From Sphingobium sp. DEHP117 (GTDB lineage Bacteria > Pseudomonadota > Alphaproteobacteria > Sphingomonadales > Sphingomonadaceae): DNA of 64,000 bases. Position 1 is the first letter of the stretch. Each line of letters starts with the position of its first letter. Positions 25,981 through 36,319 of the stretch are shown here, piece after piece. Location of the stretch: contig NZ_JAPFBJ010000003.1 in NCBI RefSeq assembly GCF_030867385.1, positions 434,001-498,000 of the forward strand. The letters run 5' to 3'. A program made the translations under genes and the position numbers. The notes below the pieces were generated by a model, which made no database searches, was not told where the DNA came from, and saw nothing but the letters and a program-made list of their open reading frames with translations.

Positions 25981-28900
25981 TGAGCGACTTCCCTGAGCAG
26001 AACTTCGGCCTGGGCCAGCACCGTTTGGACCGCCTCGTCAGCAAGATCGGGTGGGTAGCCAAACCGCTTTAGTATGCGCTTTACCAGAACCCGCATCCGG
26101 GCACGTGCGCTTTCCCGGTGGTGCCAATCGACGGTGACGTTCTGACGGAGCTGTTCCAGCAGCTCGTGTGCGATAAGCCGCAGCTGTTCGCTGCCCATGG
26201 CTTCCACAGCACTCTCGTTCTCGGCAAGGGCATCATAGAATGCGACCTCTTCTGGCGAGAGGCCTTGATCCTCGCCGCGTTGCTGCGCCGCCTTCATGTC
26301 CTTTGCGAGTGCGATCAGTTCATTGATCATCTCAACAGCCGACAAAGCGCCTGCATGGTAGCGGGCCACTGCATCTTCCAGCCGCCTGGAGAATGCTCGG
26401 CTCTCAACTACGTTGGTCCGCATCCGGCTGGTGATCTCTCCAGCCAGAAGCTTTTTCAGGGCCTCCAGAGCGAGGTTCTTTTTCTCCATACCCTGGATTT
26501 CCAACAGGAACTCTTCGGACAGGATGGAGATATCAGGCGAGTCTATGCCCGCCACCTTGAGGATGTCGACGATCTCAGCCGAGGCGACCGCGCGGTCGAT
26601 CAGCTGCTGCACGGCCAGCGTCTTGTCAGCCTGGCTGAGCTTGCCCGTGGCGGTCTTCTTGGCGATGGCAGCACGGACTGCCTGGAAGAACCCAATCTCG
26701 TCGCGGATCTCGCGGGCTTCGTCGCTGGCGGAGGCCAGCGCATAGGCCTTGGTCAATTCAAGGACCAGATCGAGATAGCGCCGATGCGCCTTCTTCTTAT
26801 CTTCAGGGGACTGGGCTTTGCTGGCTTGGGCCTCGGCCCATTTCAAGACCCAATCGATAGCGCCAGCAAGGCATGTCAGCCGCTCCATCGGCGCCCCGTG
26901 GATCCCGGGCTTGTAGTCGAAACCGTGGAATATTCCGCTGACGATCTCGTACCGCTCCAGCAGGACGGCAACGGCCTCAGCTTCATCGATGCCGGTCTTT
27001 TCCTGATCGGAGTCGGTGTAGTCGCTGAGCGCCTTCTTCAGGTTCTGCGCGATTCCGATGTAATCGACGATCAGGCCGCCGGGTTTGTCCCGGAACACCC
27101 GGTTCACTCGGGCGATTGCCTGCATCAGGCCATGGCCGCGCATAGGCTTGTCGATGTACATGGTGTTCATGCACGGCGCATCGAAGCCTGTCAGCCACAT
27201 GTCGCGCACCAGCACCAGCCGCAGAGGGTCTTTGGGATCACGGGCCCGTTTAGCGAGCCCGTCGCGACGACGCTTGTTCCCGATGTGCTGTTGCCAGTCG
27301 AGCGGGTCTGACGCTGCCCCGGTCATGACAATCTTGATGACGCCGGCTGCATCATTGTCAGAGTGCCAGTCCGGGCGCAGGTCGATAATCTCGTTGTAAA
27401 GGTCGACACAGATCCGTCGGCTCATGCAGACGGCCATCGCCTTGTATTCGGTGCCGTCAGTGCGCGCCTCAAGGTGCGTCACCATGTCGGCGGCGATCTG
27501 CTTAAGGCGCTTTTTCGAGCCGACCAGAGATTCCACGGTTGACCATTTGGCTTTTGCCTTTTCCGCCTCGGTCAGAGTGTCATCCTCGACCAATGCCTCG
27601 ATCTCGGCGTCGATCAGCGGCTTCTCGTCTTCGTCCAGCTCGATGCGGGCGAGACGGCTTTCGTAGTAGATCGGTACCGTCGCACCATCCTCGACGGCGC
27701 GGCTGATGTCATAGATGTCGATGTACTGACCGAAGATCGCTGGCGTGTTGACGTCGGCAGCTTCGATTGGGGTTCCAGTGAAGCCGATGAACGATGCGTT
27801 CGGCATGGCCTGGCGGATATAATGGGCATAGCCATAGCGCCGCGCGCCGGTTTTCGCGTCCAGCTTGGCATCGAAGCCATACTGGCTGCGATGGGCTTCG
27901 TCGGCCATGACGATCACGTTTCGGCGATCCGTCAGCATGGGGAAGCTCTCTTCGCCGCGCTCGGGCGAGAACTTCTGCACGGTGGTGAAGATGACGCCGC
28001 CGGAACTGCGGGCAAGCAGACGTTGCAGGTCTTCGCGGCTCTCGGCCTGCTCGGGATTCTGCCTGAGCAGATCCTTGCAGAGGCTGAAGGTGGAAGCGAG
28101 CTGGTCGTCCAGGTCGTTGCGGTCGGTCAGAACAACGATAGTTGGATTTTCAAGCTCTGGTGACTTGACTGCCAGCCCGGCAAAGAACGCCATCAGGAAG
28201 CTTTTGCCCGAGCCTTGCGTGTGCCAGATGACGCCGATTTTGCGGTCGCCGCACGGGCCGCTCGCATCGACGGCCTCGCGGATGGCTTTGCGGGCGCCAT
28301 GGAACTGGTGATAGCCGGCAACGATCTTGAATGGTCCTGCGCCTGCATCACCAAACACGATGAAATCGCGGATCAGGGCGAGGATGTTTTCGCGGGTAAA
28401 AACGCCGCGCAGTAGAGTTTCCAGTTCGGGCTGGCCGCGATGGGCAAAGTCCTCGCCCGTCACTGTCCGCCACGGCATGAAACGTTCCTGATCAGCCGTC
28501 AGTGAGCCAATCCTAGCTTCGATACCGTCCGATGTGACTAGCACAGCATTGGTGCGAAACAGGCTGGGGATCTGGGCGAGATAGGTCTGCAGCTGATGGA
28601 AGGCGTCAACGATCGTTGCGTTTTCTGCCGCTGCATTCTTCAGTTCCAGCACCGCCAGCGGCAAGCCGTTGACGAACAGGATCACATCGGGCCGCCTGTT
28701 CTGGCTGCCTTCCACGACGGTGAACTGGTTGACCGCCAGCCAGTCGTTGGCCTCTACCTTATCGAGATCGAGCAGCCAGACTTTGTCGCCGACAATGCGC
28801 CCATCGGTATTGCGGTATTCCACCGGGACTCCATCGGTCAGCAAGCGATGGATGCGGCGGTTTTCCTCGACAAGCGAACCGGTCTCGCTTGTCAGCAGCC

Positions 28901-29117
28901 GACGGATGGCTTCCGACCGCGCCGCTTCGGGCAACGTTGGGTTGAGATCGGCAACGGCCTTTTCTAGGCGCGGCAGCAGGATAACATCGGAAAAAGCCTG
29001 CCGTTCAGCCGCCACGCCGTCTGGCGCAATGACCGTGCCGTGCAGGTAGTTCCAACCCAGATCCTGCAGGATCTCGATACTGGCTTGTTCAACCACATCC
29101 TCTGAGAAGCTGCTCAT
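25977..29117 (-). CDS. hsdR: Type I restriction enzyme, HsdR subunit
   Basis: A 1046-residue translocase-nuclease. The N-terminal nuclease domain has RRPDVILF (Asp144) and LAVLELK (Glu158, Lys160). The motor has Walker A in [11 protein letters not shown] (about residue 305), the DEAH box in [22 protein letters not shown] (motif III) and helicase C-terminal motifs (MTGFDAP-like [26 protein letters not shown]). A C-terminal HsdM-interaction region follows. It cleaves unmodified DNA after ATP-driven translocation with HsdMS. Length and motifs are normal. It is coupled at both ends by 4-base overlaps. Confidence 0.95.
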   Translation of the reverse strand: MSSFSEDVVEQASIEILQDLGWNYLHGTVIAPDGVAAERQAFSDVILLPRLEKAVADLNPTLPEAARSEAIRRLLTSETGSLVEENRRIHRLLTDGVPVEYRNTDGRIVGDKVWLLDLDKVEANDWLAVNQFTVVEGSQNRRPDVILFVNGLPLAVLELKNAAAENATIVDAFHQLQTYLAQIPSLFRTNAVLVTSDGIEARIGSLTADQERFMPWRTVTGEDFAHRGQPELETLLRGVFTRENILALIRDFIVFGDAGAGPFKIVAGYHQFHGARKAIREAVDASGPCGDRKIGVIWHTQGSGKSFLMAFFAGLAVKSPELENPTIVVLTDRNDLDDQLASTFSLCKDLLRQNPEQAESREDLQRLLARSSGGVIFTTVQKFSPERGEESFPMLTDRRNVIVMADEAHRSQYGFDAKLDAKTGARRYGYAHYIRQAMPNASFIGFTGTPIEAADVNTPAIFGQYIDIYDISRAVEDGATVPIYYESRLARIELDEDEKPLIDAEIEALVEDDTLTEAEKAKAKWSTVESLVGSKKRLKQIAADMVTHLEARTDGTEYKAMAVCMSRRICVDLYNEIIDLRPDWHSDNDAAGVIKIVMTGAASDPLDWQQHIGNKRRRDGLAKRARDPKDPLRLVLVRDMWLTGFDAPCMNTMYIDKPMRGHGLMQAIARVNRVFRDKPGGLIVDYIGIAQNLKKALSDYTDSDQEKTGIDEAEAVAVLLERYEIVSGIFHGFDYKPGIHGAPMERLTCLAGAIDWVLKWAEAQASKAQSPEDKKKAHRRYLDLVLELTKAYALASASDEAREIRDEIGFFQAVRAAIAKKTATGKLSQADKTLAVQQLIDRAVASAEIVDILKVAGIDSPDISILSEEFLLEIQGMEKKNLALEALKKLLAGEITSRMRTNVVESRAFSRRLEDAVARYHAGALSAVEMINELIALAKDMKAAQQRGEDQGLSPEEVAFYDALAENESAVEAMGSEQLRLIAHELLEQLRQNVTVDWHHRESARARMRVLVKRILKRFGYPPDLADEAVQTVLAQAEVLLREVAQ

Positions 29118-30940
29118 GCAGGGACGGCCTCTTCAACCACCGGGACGTCCCAGACGCGGCATGCAAGCCTGGTCAGGAAAAGCTGACGCGCTTCCACATC
29201 CGTCACGGTCCAGTTGGGCCAGCATTCAAGCGCCTGCACCGTCCTGGTGATCTGATCTGCCACCCCGACAAGCTGGGCCTGCGTGTCAGCCTGGCAGCGG
29301 GTCAGAAGGAACTTGGACTGTCCGTAGCCCTTGATCTTTTCCGAATATCGGGTGTTTGAGATGGAACGATTGATCGACTTCTCGATCAGCAGCAGGTTAC
29401 CCAGGCTCTGGATCACTTCCTGATCTTGCGCGCGATCACCGAACTCCTGCTGCGCGTCGGCATCCGCATTATCGGCTAAGATGTGCTCGATGTCGTTGCC
29501 GCCAGAAGTATAGTCCATCAGGCGGTCGCGAGAATCGCTGGAACCGTAGGCCTGCAGATCGACATATTGGGTAATCTTGGCGATCAGGTAACGCAGTCGG
29601 AACTGCCTCAGATCATTCGCCCGTAGCTCCTTGAGGGCGCGGAAGAAGCTGCGCGCCAGTTCCGCGCGTTCCTTGGCGAAGACGTCGTCGACAAATCCAT
29701 CGAAATTGTCCTGACTGACAGTCCTGAGCCTGTGGGCCGCATCCACCAGTTTGCGCTCATAATCCTTGCCCGGCGTTCCGGTGATCAGCCAGACGAACAT
29801 GATCTTCTCGATTTCCGCGGCCAGCCGCGAAAACAGCGGCGCCGGAAGGTGGCGCCCGGCCAATAGCAACATGAAGTGCTGCTTGATCGACTGGCCACCC
29901 AAGAGGCGCGTATTTTCGATTCCAGGCTCCGGGCTGCCCGCCGCATTCTTGCCCTTTGCAAAGTGGGCATAGGCCTTTGCCGCGGCCTGCAGGCGCTTGG
30001 CGAAGGCCAGTGGCTCAGTGGTGTGGCCGGTCAGGCCGGGGTTCTTTTGGAACCAGTCATAGATCGCATCTTCACGCAGGCGATTATCGAGATCGAACGT
30101 CGCCAGCAGATAATAGCGCAGGAAACGCAGCGGCTTTTCGCCGACCGCATAGATTTCATCGGTCAGAGATTTCCAGACGCTCTTGAGTTCGGCAAACTCA
30201 TGCCCCTTGGCGTTCATGAACAAGAGGTTCTTCAGCAGGTCCATGGCATCAAGCCCGGCGCCGCGATCGTTGATCGTCTCAAAGATCTTCAGTGCCTTGG
30301 TGATCGTCGGCGTCTCGATCCGGATCACCTTCACCTTGTTGGTCAGATAGCCATAGAAGCGCAGCAGCGCGGCCCTGTCGGTTCCGAACGTAGTGGTAAG
30401 AAATTCCCGGATCGTGTCATAGGCGCCGCCCAGATTGCGGATTGACCGGGAGCCATCCCTAACGGTCTGCGCGGCATTGCCCTGCGCATATTCGGCCAGC
30501 ACGCCGCCGGCATCGTCATACTGGACCTCCAACCGGAAGCGGTGGGTGGTCACACCCTGCCAGTCGGTGGAACTGGCCGCGATCTGGCTGGAGAGATCGT
30601 CCGGCAGATTGCCGCCAAGCTCCTGCAGAGCATCGCGGATAGCGCACAGCGTGAGATAGGATGTGGTGGTGCGCTGCTGCCCGTCGATCAGCTCGAACAC
30701 CTGATCCTGCCCGGCGCATACCACGATCGTGCCGATGAAATATTCCGGCGCGAAATGCTGGGTCGCCCCTTCATATTCTGTATGGATATCGGCGAGGAAC
30801 TGGTTGACCTGATCGCCGCCATCACCCTTGGGATCGCTTTCGCCCCAGACATATTCGCGCTGATAATCGGGCACGCGATAAAAGTCCTGAAACAGGCGCT
30901 TCAGCGTCATGTCCTGGGAAACGATGCTCTGCTCGGTCAT
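29114..30940 (-). CDS. DUF262/DUF1524 protein (GmrSD-like) inside hsd operon
   Basis: A 608-residue protein. The N-terminal DUF262 domain has [12 protein letters not shown] and IDGQQRT (residues 85-91), the ParB/Srx-like nucleotide-binding site of GmrS. The C-terminal DUF1524 domain has [10 protein letters not shown] and [17 protein letters not shown], the His-Me finger nuclease core of GmrD. Single-chain GmrSD proteins are type IV restriction enzymes that cut glucosylated or otherwise modified phage DNA. Here the gene lies between hsdS and hsdR with ATGA overlaps on both sides, so the operon combines restriction of unmodified DNA with a probable nuclease against modified DNA. Confidence 0.88.
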   Translation of the reverse strand: MTEQSIVSQDMTLKRLFQDFYRVPDYQREYVWGESDPKGDGGDQVNQFLADIHTEYEGATQHFAPEYFIGTIVVCAGQDQVFELIDGQQRTTTSYLTLCAIRDALQELGGNLPDDLSSQIAASSTDWQGVTTHRFRLEVQYDDAGGVLAEYAQGNAAQTVRDGSRSIRNLGGAYDTIREFLTTTFGTDRAALLRFYGYLTNKVKVIRIETPTITKALKIFETINDRGAGLDAMDLLKNLLFMNAKGHEFAELKSVWKSLTDEIYAVGEKPLRFLRYYLLATFDLDNRLREDAIYDWFQKNPGLTGHTTEPLAFAKRLQAAAKAYAHFAKGKNAAGSPEPGIENTRLLGGQSIKQHFMLLLAGRHLPAPLFSRLAAEIEKIMFVWLITGTPGKDYERKLVDAAHRLRTVSQDNFDGFVDDVFAKERAELARSFFRALKELRANDLRQFRLRYLIAKITQYVDLQAYGSSDSRDRLMDYTSGGNDIEHILADNADADAQQEFGDRAQDQEVIQSLGNLLLIEKSINRSISNTRYSEKIKGYGQSKFLLTRCQADTQAQLVGVADQITRTVQALECWPNWTVTDVEARQLFLTRLACRVWDVPVVEEAVPA

Positions 30941-32259
30941 GCGGCAATCTCCAGCGCGGCATCGCCCACGCGCACTTCGCCCGACATCAGGCGGGGCAGC
31001 AGGTAGTCGCGGGTTTCAGCGAGAGTACGGTTTTCGTCGACGGCCGCCTTTACACGATCGAACAGCGTCCTAAGCAGGGACTCGACAGCTGATAATACCG
31101 TTGATGGCGCGGTAGGGAACGACATCGCATCAAAGGTCTGGCGGGTAATCGTTGAAAACACAGAGCCATGCGCCATGGCCCGAAGCTGCTCAACAGCATG
31201 AGCCGCAAGCAGATAAACAAAGCAGGCATGGTCTCCACGCGATGATTGAAGCGCGTAACATGACTGATTGAAGGTCATCTCACGCGCTGCCATCGCTAGA
31301 TTGCCAACAGTTCCACGAGCAGAAATGATCGTGGTGCCAGCCGCAATGAGCCGGGCAGAGCTTCCGGCAACTCCTTCAGGAGTTATGGACTTCTCTGTGT
31401 CAAAAACGAACACGTCACTTCCAGGAGGCGTATCAACCACCGAGAACCAAGGTATGTCTCCGTCCCAAAATTCGGGGACGTTCGTTTTGGGCGTGCCGCC
31501 ACCGATAATCTGAAGATGAGCCGATAGTGGAGCATCGCTCCAGCCAACCGGCAAGTCATCGTCACCAAGTGCATCCGAGAACAGAGCCGCGAGTTCCGCC
31601 GCGCGGGTGGGATCGGGGGTCAGGCCGCCCATGATCGCGACCGGGTCTGTCGCGCCGGCCATCTTGCGACGGACGGGGCCGAAATCGACGAACCAGTCGC
31701 GGAAGATCGCCTGCGCCATCGCCTCCAGAGTCTCGTTCATTCGCCGGTTGAGATCGATCTTACTTTCAATTGCGAGGTGCCAATCGCCGATTATACGCTG
31801 CTGCGCAGGAGGGGGCAGCGGTATCGAAAGCTTATCGAAATCACCTTTTTTGAAGTGCGGGATCAGTGTCCCCACATGCATATTACCAATGTCGAACTGC
31901 ACTTCCGGGGATCTAAGGGCAGCAAAGAGATACGCGGGATAAACGCGCTTGGGGTCCGCGCGTATGGCGACCATGTCTTGAGCTATGCAGAATGAAACAG
32001 GATCAGGTGCCAGACAAACTTGGCCTGGCGAGCCTTTGCATACAAAGATCAAGTCTCCTGGCTCCGGATGGCCGCGAAACCACGTCTCGTAGGTATGCCG
32101 ATCGACATACCTAACCTTTTCTAAGACGGGGTACAGCGTCGAGTTCTTTACGCAATTTGTCGCAATGAGCGGCATGCCTTGATCTGCTGTCGGGCAAGTC
32201 CTGCCCCGATTATCCACTATCTTCGATAGCAGATCTGTGAATCGGACGCGCTCAATCAT
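30937..32259 (-). CDS. hsdS: Type I R-M specificity subunit HsdS
   Basis: A 440-residue protein with the usual two target-recognition domains. The first (residues about 1-170) ends in the conserved [15 protein letters not shown] helix region. The second (about 230-400) contains [26 protein letters not shown] and ends with a long helix ([21 protein letters not shown]). The central and C-terminal conserved helices set the spacing of the bipartite target. The recognition sequence cannot be read from the protein. Both ends overlap their neighbours. Confidence 0.93.
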   Translation of the reverse strand: MIERVRFTDLLSKIVDNRGRTCPTADQGMPLIATNCVKNSTLYPVLEKVRYVDRHTYETWFRGHPEPGDLIFVCKGSPGQVCLAPDPVSFCIAQDMVAIRADPKRVYPAYLFAALRSPEVQFDIGNMHVGTLIPHFKKGDFDKLSIPLPPPAQQRIIGDWHLAIESKIDLNRRMNETLEAMAQAIFRDWFVDFGPVRRKMAGATDPVAIMGGLTPDPTRAAELAALFSDALGDDDLPVGWSDAPLSAHLQIIGGGTPKTNVPEFWDGDIPWFSVVDTPPGSDVFVFDTEKSITPEGVAGSSARLIAAGTTIISARGTVGNLAMAAREMTFNQSCYALQSSRGDHACFVYLLAAHAVEQLRAMAHGSVFSTITRQTFDAMSFPTAPSTVLSAVESLLRTLFDRVKAAVDENRTLAETRDYLLPRLMSGEVRVGDAALEIAA

Positions 32260-34114
32260 TGGCAGACACCAATCCCAGAAGACTGGAAATCATCTCTTGC
32301 CGCGTAATGTTCTCGGCAAATTGCTCCGCCAACTTAGCCTTCAGACCACCGAACCGCTCTTCGAAGCTTACGCCGTCATCCTCCACATCCGCTGCGCCGA
32401 CGTAGCGGCCCGGCGTCAGAACGTGACCATGGCCGCGCACCTCAGCCAGTGTCGCCGAACGGCAAAAGCCCGGCTCGTCGGCATAAGGTTCCAGGCCCGC
32501 CGCCGCGACCGCTTCCGGTCTGCCACGCCAGCGATGGTAGGTGTCCGCGATCAGGGCAATGTCCTCGTCCGAGAACTCCCGCCGGGTGCGGTCCACCAAA
32601 TGGCCCAGCTTGCGCGCATCGATGAACAGGATTTCACCCCTGCGATCGCGCAGGCCATTGGCGCTCTTGTCGCGGGCGAGGAACCACAGGCAGGCCGGGA
32701 TCTGGGTGGAGTAGAACAGCTGTCCCGGCAGGGCGACCATGCAATCGACATGATCCGCCTCTATCAAGGCCTTGCGGATCTCGCCTTCGCCCGATTGCTG
32801 TGATGACATCGAGCCATTGGCCAGCACCACGCCCGCCGTGCCGCGCGGGGCCAAGTGGTGGATGATATGCTGCAACCACGCGAAATTGGCATTGCCCTGC
32901 GGCGGCGTGCCATGCGTCCAGCGCGCGTCACCGTCCAACTGCGGCTGCCACCAGTCGGAAATGTTGAACGGCGGGTTGGCCATGATGAAGTCGAATTTCG
33001 TCTGGGCAAACTCGTCGCGCAGGAAGCTGCCTTCATTGTTCCAGCGGATGTCGGCGTCGATCCCGCGCACCGCCAGGTTCATGCGGCACAGGCGCCAGGT
33101 GGTGTGGTTGCGCTCCTGCCCATAGATGGCAATGTCTGACCGGCGGCCTTGGTGGCTCTCGATGAACCGTTCGGACTGCACGAACATGCCGCCTGATCCG
33201 CAGCAGGGATCATAAACGCGGCCCTGCGTCGGCTCGAGCATCTCGACGATGGTCTGCACGACCGAACGCGGCGTGTAGAATTCGCCGCCGCGTCGGCCTT
33301 CGGCGCCCGCGAACTGCGAGATGAAATATTCATAGGCACGGCCCAGCCGGTCGCGCGCTTGCCCATGATCGCCGCGCATATCGACGTTGGAGAACAGATC
33401 GATTAGCTCCCCCAGCATTGTCTTGTCGAGCTGGGGGCGCGAATAGTTCTTGGGCAGAACGTCTTTCAAGACCTTGATGTTGGCCTGCTCAATCGCCTCC
33501 ATGGCGTTGTCGATCAGGCCGCCGATGTCGCCCTTCTTTTCGCGACCGGTGGTGACATCGACGAAAGTGATTTCCGGCCGCTTGGCATTGGCCTGCAGGT
33601 GCGCCCAGCGTGCTTCGGGGGGCACCCAGAATACGTTGGCAGCAAGATACTCTTCCGGATCTTCCGGATCGGCATAATCCTCAGCCTCCAGCCGTGCATG
33701 CTGGGCCTCGAAGGCTTCGGAGATGTATTTGAGGAAGATCAGCCCAAGCGCGACATGCTTGTATTCCGAAGGCTCAAGATTGCCGCGCAGCTTGTCAGCA
33801 GCCTTGAACAGGTCCGCCTCGAAGCCAAGGTCGCCACCGGTGTTGCCGCTTGCCTTGGCAGCTTTTGCCTTTGCCTGCTTGGGCGCGGATGCAGGGCGTT
33901 CCTGAGGCGGCTCGGTTCCACCGGATGCCAGCAAGACGGAGCCACCACGGCCACGACCAGTCAGGATGACGCCTGCCTCTATGTGCGCGTTCTTTACGGC
34001 AGCATAGGCATCCTCGTCCCATTGCAGGGTCTCGCGCAGACGCACATTGCCCGCAGAGCCGCCAAGCTCGGCCAGCACTTCCAGAAACCTGTCCTTGTCC
34101 GCCTGATCAACCAT
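32252..34114 (-). CDS. hsdM: Type I R-M methyltransferase subunit HsdM
   Basis: A 620-residue adenine methyltransferase. After an unusual N-terminal extension of about 90 residues (winged-helix-like, then an Ala/Lys-rich linker) comes the standard HsdM N-terminal domain and the catalytic domain. The SAM site is in [12 protein letters not shown] (near residue 303) and the catalytic NPPF motif is near 379-382. It modifies N6-adenine at the target defined by HsdS and forms part of the restriction complex. Its start overlaps the end of the Phd-like gene by 8 bases. Confidence 0.94.
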   Translation of the reverse strand: MVDQADKDRFLEVLAELGGSAGNVRLRETLQWDEDAYAAVKNAHIEAGVILTGRGRGGSVLLASGGTEPPQERPASAPKQAKAKAAKASGNTGGDLGFEADLFKAADKLRGNLEPSEYKHVALGLIFLKYISEAFEAQHARLEAEDYADPEDPEEYLAANVFWVPPEARWAHLQANAKRPEITFVDVTTGREKKGDIGGLIDNAMEAIEQANIKVLKDVLPKNYSRPQLDKTMLGELIDLFSNVDMRGDHGQARDRLGRAYEYFISQFAGAEGRRGGEFYTPRSVVQTIVEMLEPTQGRVYDPCCGSGGMFVQSERFIESHQGRRSDIAIYGQERNHTTWRLCRMNLAVRGIDADIRWNNEGSFLRDEFAQTKFDFIMANPPFNISDWWQPQLDGDARWTHGTPPQGNANFAWLQHIIHHLAPRGTAGVVLANGSMSSQQSGEGEIRKALIEADHVDCMVALPGQLFYSTQIPACLWFLARDKSANGLRDRRGEILFIDARKLGHLVDRTRREFSDEDIALIADTYHRWRGRPEAVAAAGLEPYADEPGFCRSATLAEVRGHGHVLTPGRYVGAADVEDDGVSFEERFGGLKAKLAEQFAENITRQEMISSLLGLVSAND

Positions 34115-34274
34115 TCTGCCCCGCTTCGATCGCTTTCAAGCGCTCATATTCTTCAACCGCCAGAACCACGACAACTGCTCGCCCATGCTTCTCGACAGTA
34201 ACAGGCTCCGCCCGCGCTATGTCGATAAGCTTACCGAAGTGATATTTCGCTTCTTTGGCTGATATTGTTTGCAT
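34107..34274 (-). CDS. Phd/YefM-like antitoxin leading the hsd operon
   Basis: A 55-residue protein. The sequence [20 protein letters not shown] followed by [24 protein letters not shown] is a complete Phd/YefM DNA-binding domain with the usual Val-Val strand and a short C-terminal toxin-binding tail. It is the first gene of the R-M operon and overlaps hsdM by 8 bases. No Doc, YoeB or other toxin gene follows. It may act as an autoregulator of the R-M operon, or as an antidote to a toxin elsewhere. Confidence 0.85.
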   Translation of the reverse strand: MQTISAKEAKYHFGKLIDIARAEPVTVEKHGRAVVVVLAVEEYERLKAIEAGQNG

Positions 34275-34340
34275 GGTTTGACGCCCGCTATCGATCTGCT
34301 ACTTTTGGCCAAAGTGGCCACAAATGCAAAGCGATTTTCC
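34275..34340. promoter_or_regulatory. Divergent promoter region, hsd operon and GIY-YIG gene
   Basis: 66 bases separate the Phd-like start from the chosen GIY-YIG start. Both divergent transcripts must begin in or beside this gap, and the Phd-like protein is the obvious candidate to bind it. No perfect palindrome longer than 6 bases was found. Confidence 0.4.
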
Positions 34341-35285
34341 ATGCGCCCTCGCTCCATCAACATTTTCCTGCTCGATGGTGATCCTGATGGCATCCGGGTG
34401 GCCCAAATCTCGATGTCGACGATCCAGGCGATCGCGTTCCGAAAGCTTCAGATGAAGCAGGTGCGGGCGACATTTCCAGAGCTTGGGCGGCCGGGCGTGT
34501 ACCTGTTGTTGGGCTTCGATGAGGCGCAGCCCGACCGCCTCATGGCCTATATCGGGGAGTCCGAGGGTGTGGCCAGCCGGCTGCAATATCATGCCGGGAA
34601 CGACAAGGGCGTGGACAGCAAGCCCTTCTGGACTGAGACAATTGTTTTGGTGAGCAAGGACGAGAACCTCACCAAATCCCATGCCCGCTATGTTGAAGCC
34701 AGACTGATCGCGGATGCAGGACTGAACCCACGCTGGACCCTGCTCAATTCCCAGAAGGCAAGCGAGGTGGGCAAGCTCCCGTTGCCGGACCGGGCAGCCA
34801 TGGAAGAGTTCATCGACCAGACCAAGACGCTGGTTGGCGCACTTGGCTGTGATCTTTTCAAGGTCGTATCTGGCGATCTGACCAACGGTAACAAGCTGGA
34901 AATCCCTGCTTCGGTCTCAGCGCCGAATGTTGTTTTCGCGTATCGTGGTCAGGGCTTCGCCGCCCAGATGTCGATCACGGCCAGCGGCGAGTTCGTAGTG
35001 AAGAAGGGATCCGTTGCCCGTATCAAAACGACGAACACGATTCCCAAGGGGACTGTCGGCTTGCGCTCCGATCTGCTGGCCAAGGGCATCTTGGTAGAGC
35101 AGGACGGAGGGCTTCTGTTCACCTCGGATTACATCTTTTCATCGGTTTCGGCCGCTGCAGCTACGGTGACCGGGGCCGCAGCAAATGGCCGGATCCTTTG
35201 GCGACTGCCGGACGGCAGAACCTTTGCGGAATGGGAGGAGGCTGAAAACAGCGCTCCTCCGCTCAATCCAGAACCGGAGTGCTAG
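34341..35285 (+). CDS. GIY-YIG nuclease domain protein with DUF4357 C-terminus
   Basis: A 314-residue protein. ATG 34341 was chosen over an upstream TTG because the protein then begins at the conserved-looking MRPRSINIFLLDGDPDGIRV. The GIY-YIG core has GVYLL (52-56), YIGES (70-74), Arg80, His84 and the metal-binding Glu119 in RYVEARLI. The C-terminal DUF4357 domain includes ASGEFVVKKGSVAR and DGRTFAEW. Proteins of this layout are common beside type I R-M genes and may add a second nuclease or act in DNA repair. Its stop overlaps the convergent holin stop by 2 bases, marking the defence/prophage border. Confidence 0.82.
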   Translation: MRPRSINIFLLDGDPDGIRVAQISMSTIQAIAFRKLQMKQVRATFPELGRPGVYLLLGFDEAQPDRLMAYIGESEGVASRLQYHAGNDKGVDSKPFWTETIVLVSKDENLTKSHARYVEARLIADAGLNPRWTLLNSQKASEVGKLPLPDRAAMEEFIDQTKTLVGALGCDLFKVVSGDLTNGNKLEIPASVSAPNVVFAYRGQGFAAQMSITASGEFVVKKGSVARIKTTNTIPKGTVGLRSDLLAKGILVEQDGGLLFTSDYIFSSVSAAAATVTGAAANGRILWRLPDGRTFAEWEEAENSAPPLNPEPEC

Positions 35286-35476
35286 CCGATCCGCGCCTTG
35301 GCCGTCTTCCGGAACACCACGCTGCCGATGCCGGTCAGTGCTAGCACGACGGTCAGGACATCAGCCTGGGTCAGCCCTTCGGGTAGAATGCCGAGCGCAG
35401 CGGCGATGCCCCACAGGCTGCCGATGACGCCGGTCCAGATGGCCTTCGATGCCCACCAGGGTTTCAGATCTTCCAT
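35282..35476 (-). CDS. Holin-like small membrane protein
   Basis: A 64-residue protein. ATG 35476 is preceded by GGAGAAACGAC, which excludes the upstream in-frame start. It has two hydrophobic segments (WTGVIGSLWGIAAALGIL and VLTVVLALTGIGSVVF) separated by a short polar turn, and a basic C-terminus (RKTAKARIG): the layout of a class II phage holin. It follows the endolysin gene and a terminator, so it may be expressed from its own weak promoter or by read-through. It is the last gene of the prophage. Confidence 0.7.
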   Translation of the reverse strand: MEDLKPWWASKAIWTGVIGSLWGIAAALGILPEGLTQADVLTVVLALTGIGSVVFRKTAKARIG

Positions 35477-35489
35477 GTCGTTTCTCCAC

Positions 35490-35514
35490 AAAAAAGCCCG
35501 CGAAAGTTGCGGGC
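35490..35514 (-). terminator. Rho-independent terminator after the endolysin gene
   Basis: On the minus strand the arms GCCCGC and GCGGGC enclose a 7-base loop and are followed by six T residues. It lies between the endolysin stop (35541) and the holin-like start (35476), so it would end most late transcription before the holin-like gene. Confidence 0.8.
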
Positions 35515-35540
35515 GGACGGTTCTTGATGGTGGTGGCCGG

Positions 35541-36077
35541 TCAGGCCTCGTTGGTGGACAGCACGCCGTTGGCCGCGAGCTGGACCGACTTCGCGCTTGC
35601 AGGCGCCTTGCGATAGGCCGGTCGGCGAATGGCAATGCAGCGGTCCCGGGCGATCCGGGTGATGGTCACGCCGTCGGACTGGTTGCCGCCCAGAACATGG
35701 TAGGCGCCGTAATCCTCGCCAACATAGAGCCCGACATGGCCGGAACCCTGCGCGCGGCGGAACACCAGGATATCGCCCAGCTGGGCCCTCTCTGCCGGTT
35801 TCCCGAACTTCGCCCAGTTGCGCGCCCAGAGGGGACCCTCGACGACCGGCTTGCCCGCGCGTTTGGCAACCACCGCCATGAACAGCCCGCACCATGGAAT
35901 AGCGTCGTCATTGTAGGACTTGGCGAGTCCCGTCTCCTTCGCCCAGCCGAGGATCACGGGATTGTCGGCGGGCCCGGCCACCTCGAAGGTGCCGTAGAGC
36001 TTCCGGGCCTCTTCCAGCATCCTGGGCAGCGGACGCAGGTCATCGATCCAGCCATAGGCCGGTGGCAGCGGTTTCAT
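35541..36077 (-). CDS. Phage endolysin-like NlpC/P60-CHAP family protein (TIGR02594-like)
   Basis: A 178-residue protein. ATG 36077 has GGGAG upstream. The catalytic Cys is in AIPWCGLFMAVVAKRAG and the His in SGHVGLYVGED, with LGDILVF between them, as in CHAP/NlpC-type peptidoglycan hydrolases of the TIGR02594 family. A C-terminal Asn follows in HVLGGNQSDGV. It probably cuts cell-wall peptides at lysis. There is no signal peptide, so export would depend on the holin-like protein. It is flanked downstream by a terminator. Confidence 0.82.
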   Translation of the reverse strand: MKPLPPAYGWIDDLRPLPRMLEEARKLYGTFEVAGPADNPVILGWAKETGLAKSYNDDAIPWCGLFMAVVAKRAGKPVVEGPLWARNWAKFGKPAERAQLGDILVFRRAQGSGHVGLYVGEDYGAYHVLGGNQSDGVTITRIARDRCIAIRRPAYRKAPASAKSVQLAANGVLSTNEA

Positions 36078-36094
36078 GGATGTCTCCCGGGAAG

Positions 36095-36319
36095 TTAGCG
36101 GCCGGACAGGCCTTTGATGGTGGCATAGAGGACGGCGAGCGCGGTCGCGAAGGTCGACAGCCACTTCACGAACCGGACCATGCCGGTTGCGGTGTTCCAG
36201 GCCTCGAGCAGATCCTTCAGCTCCTTGCGGACGGCCTTCAGGTCCTCCTGCATGGCCTCGAGATCAGCCCGGATCAGGGCGATCTCCACGGCGGAATCGC
36301 GATCAGGATTGTCTGCCAT
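36095..36319 (-). CDS. Small XhlA-like membrane-anchored lysis protein
   Basis: A 74-residue protein. A helical N-terminal coiled-coil segment (EIALIRADLEAMQEDLKAVRKELKDLLEAW) is followed by a C-terminal membrane helix (VKWLSTFATALAVLYATIKGL). This is the layout of haemolysin XhlA-like and spanin-accessory phage proteins in lysis cassettes. ATG 36319 overlaps the upstream stop (ATGA). The function is inferred from layout and position directly before the endolysin. Confidence 0.65.
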   Translation of the reverse strand: MADNPDRDSAVEIALIRADLEAMQEDLKAVRKELKDLLEAWNTATGMVRFVKWLSTFATALAVLYATIKGLSGR

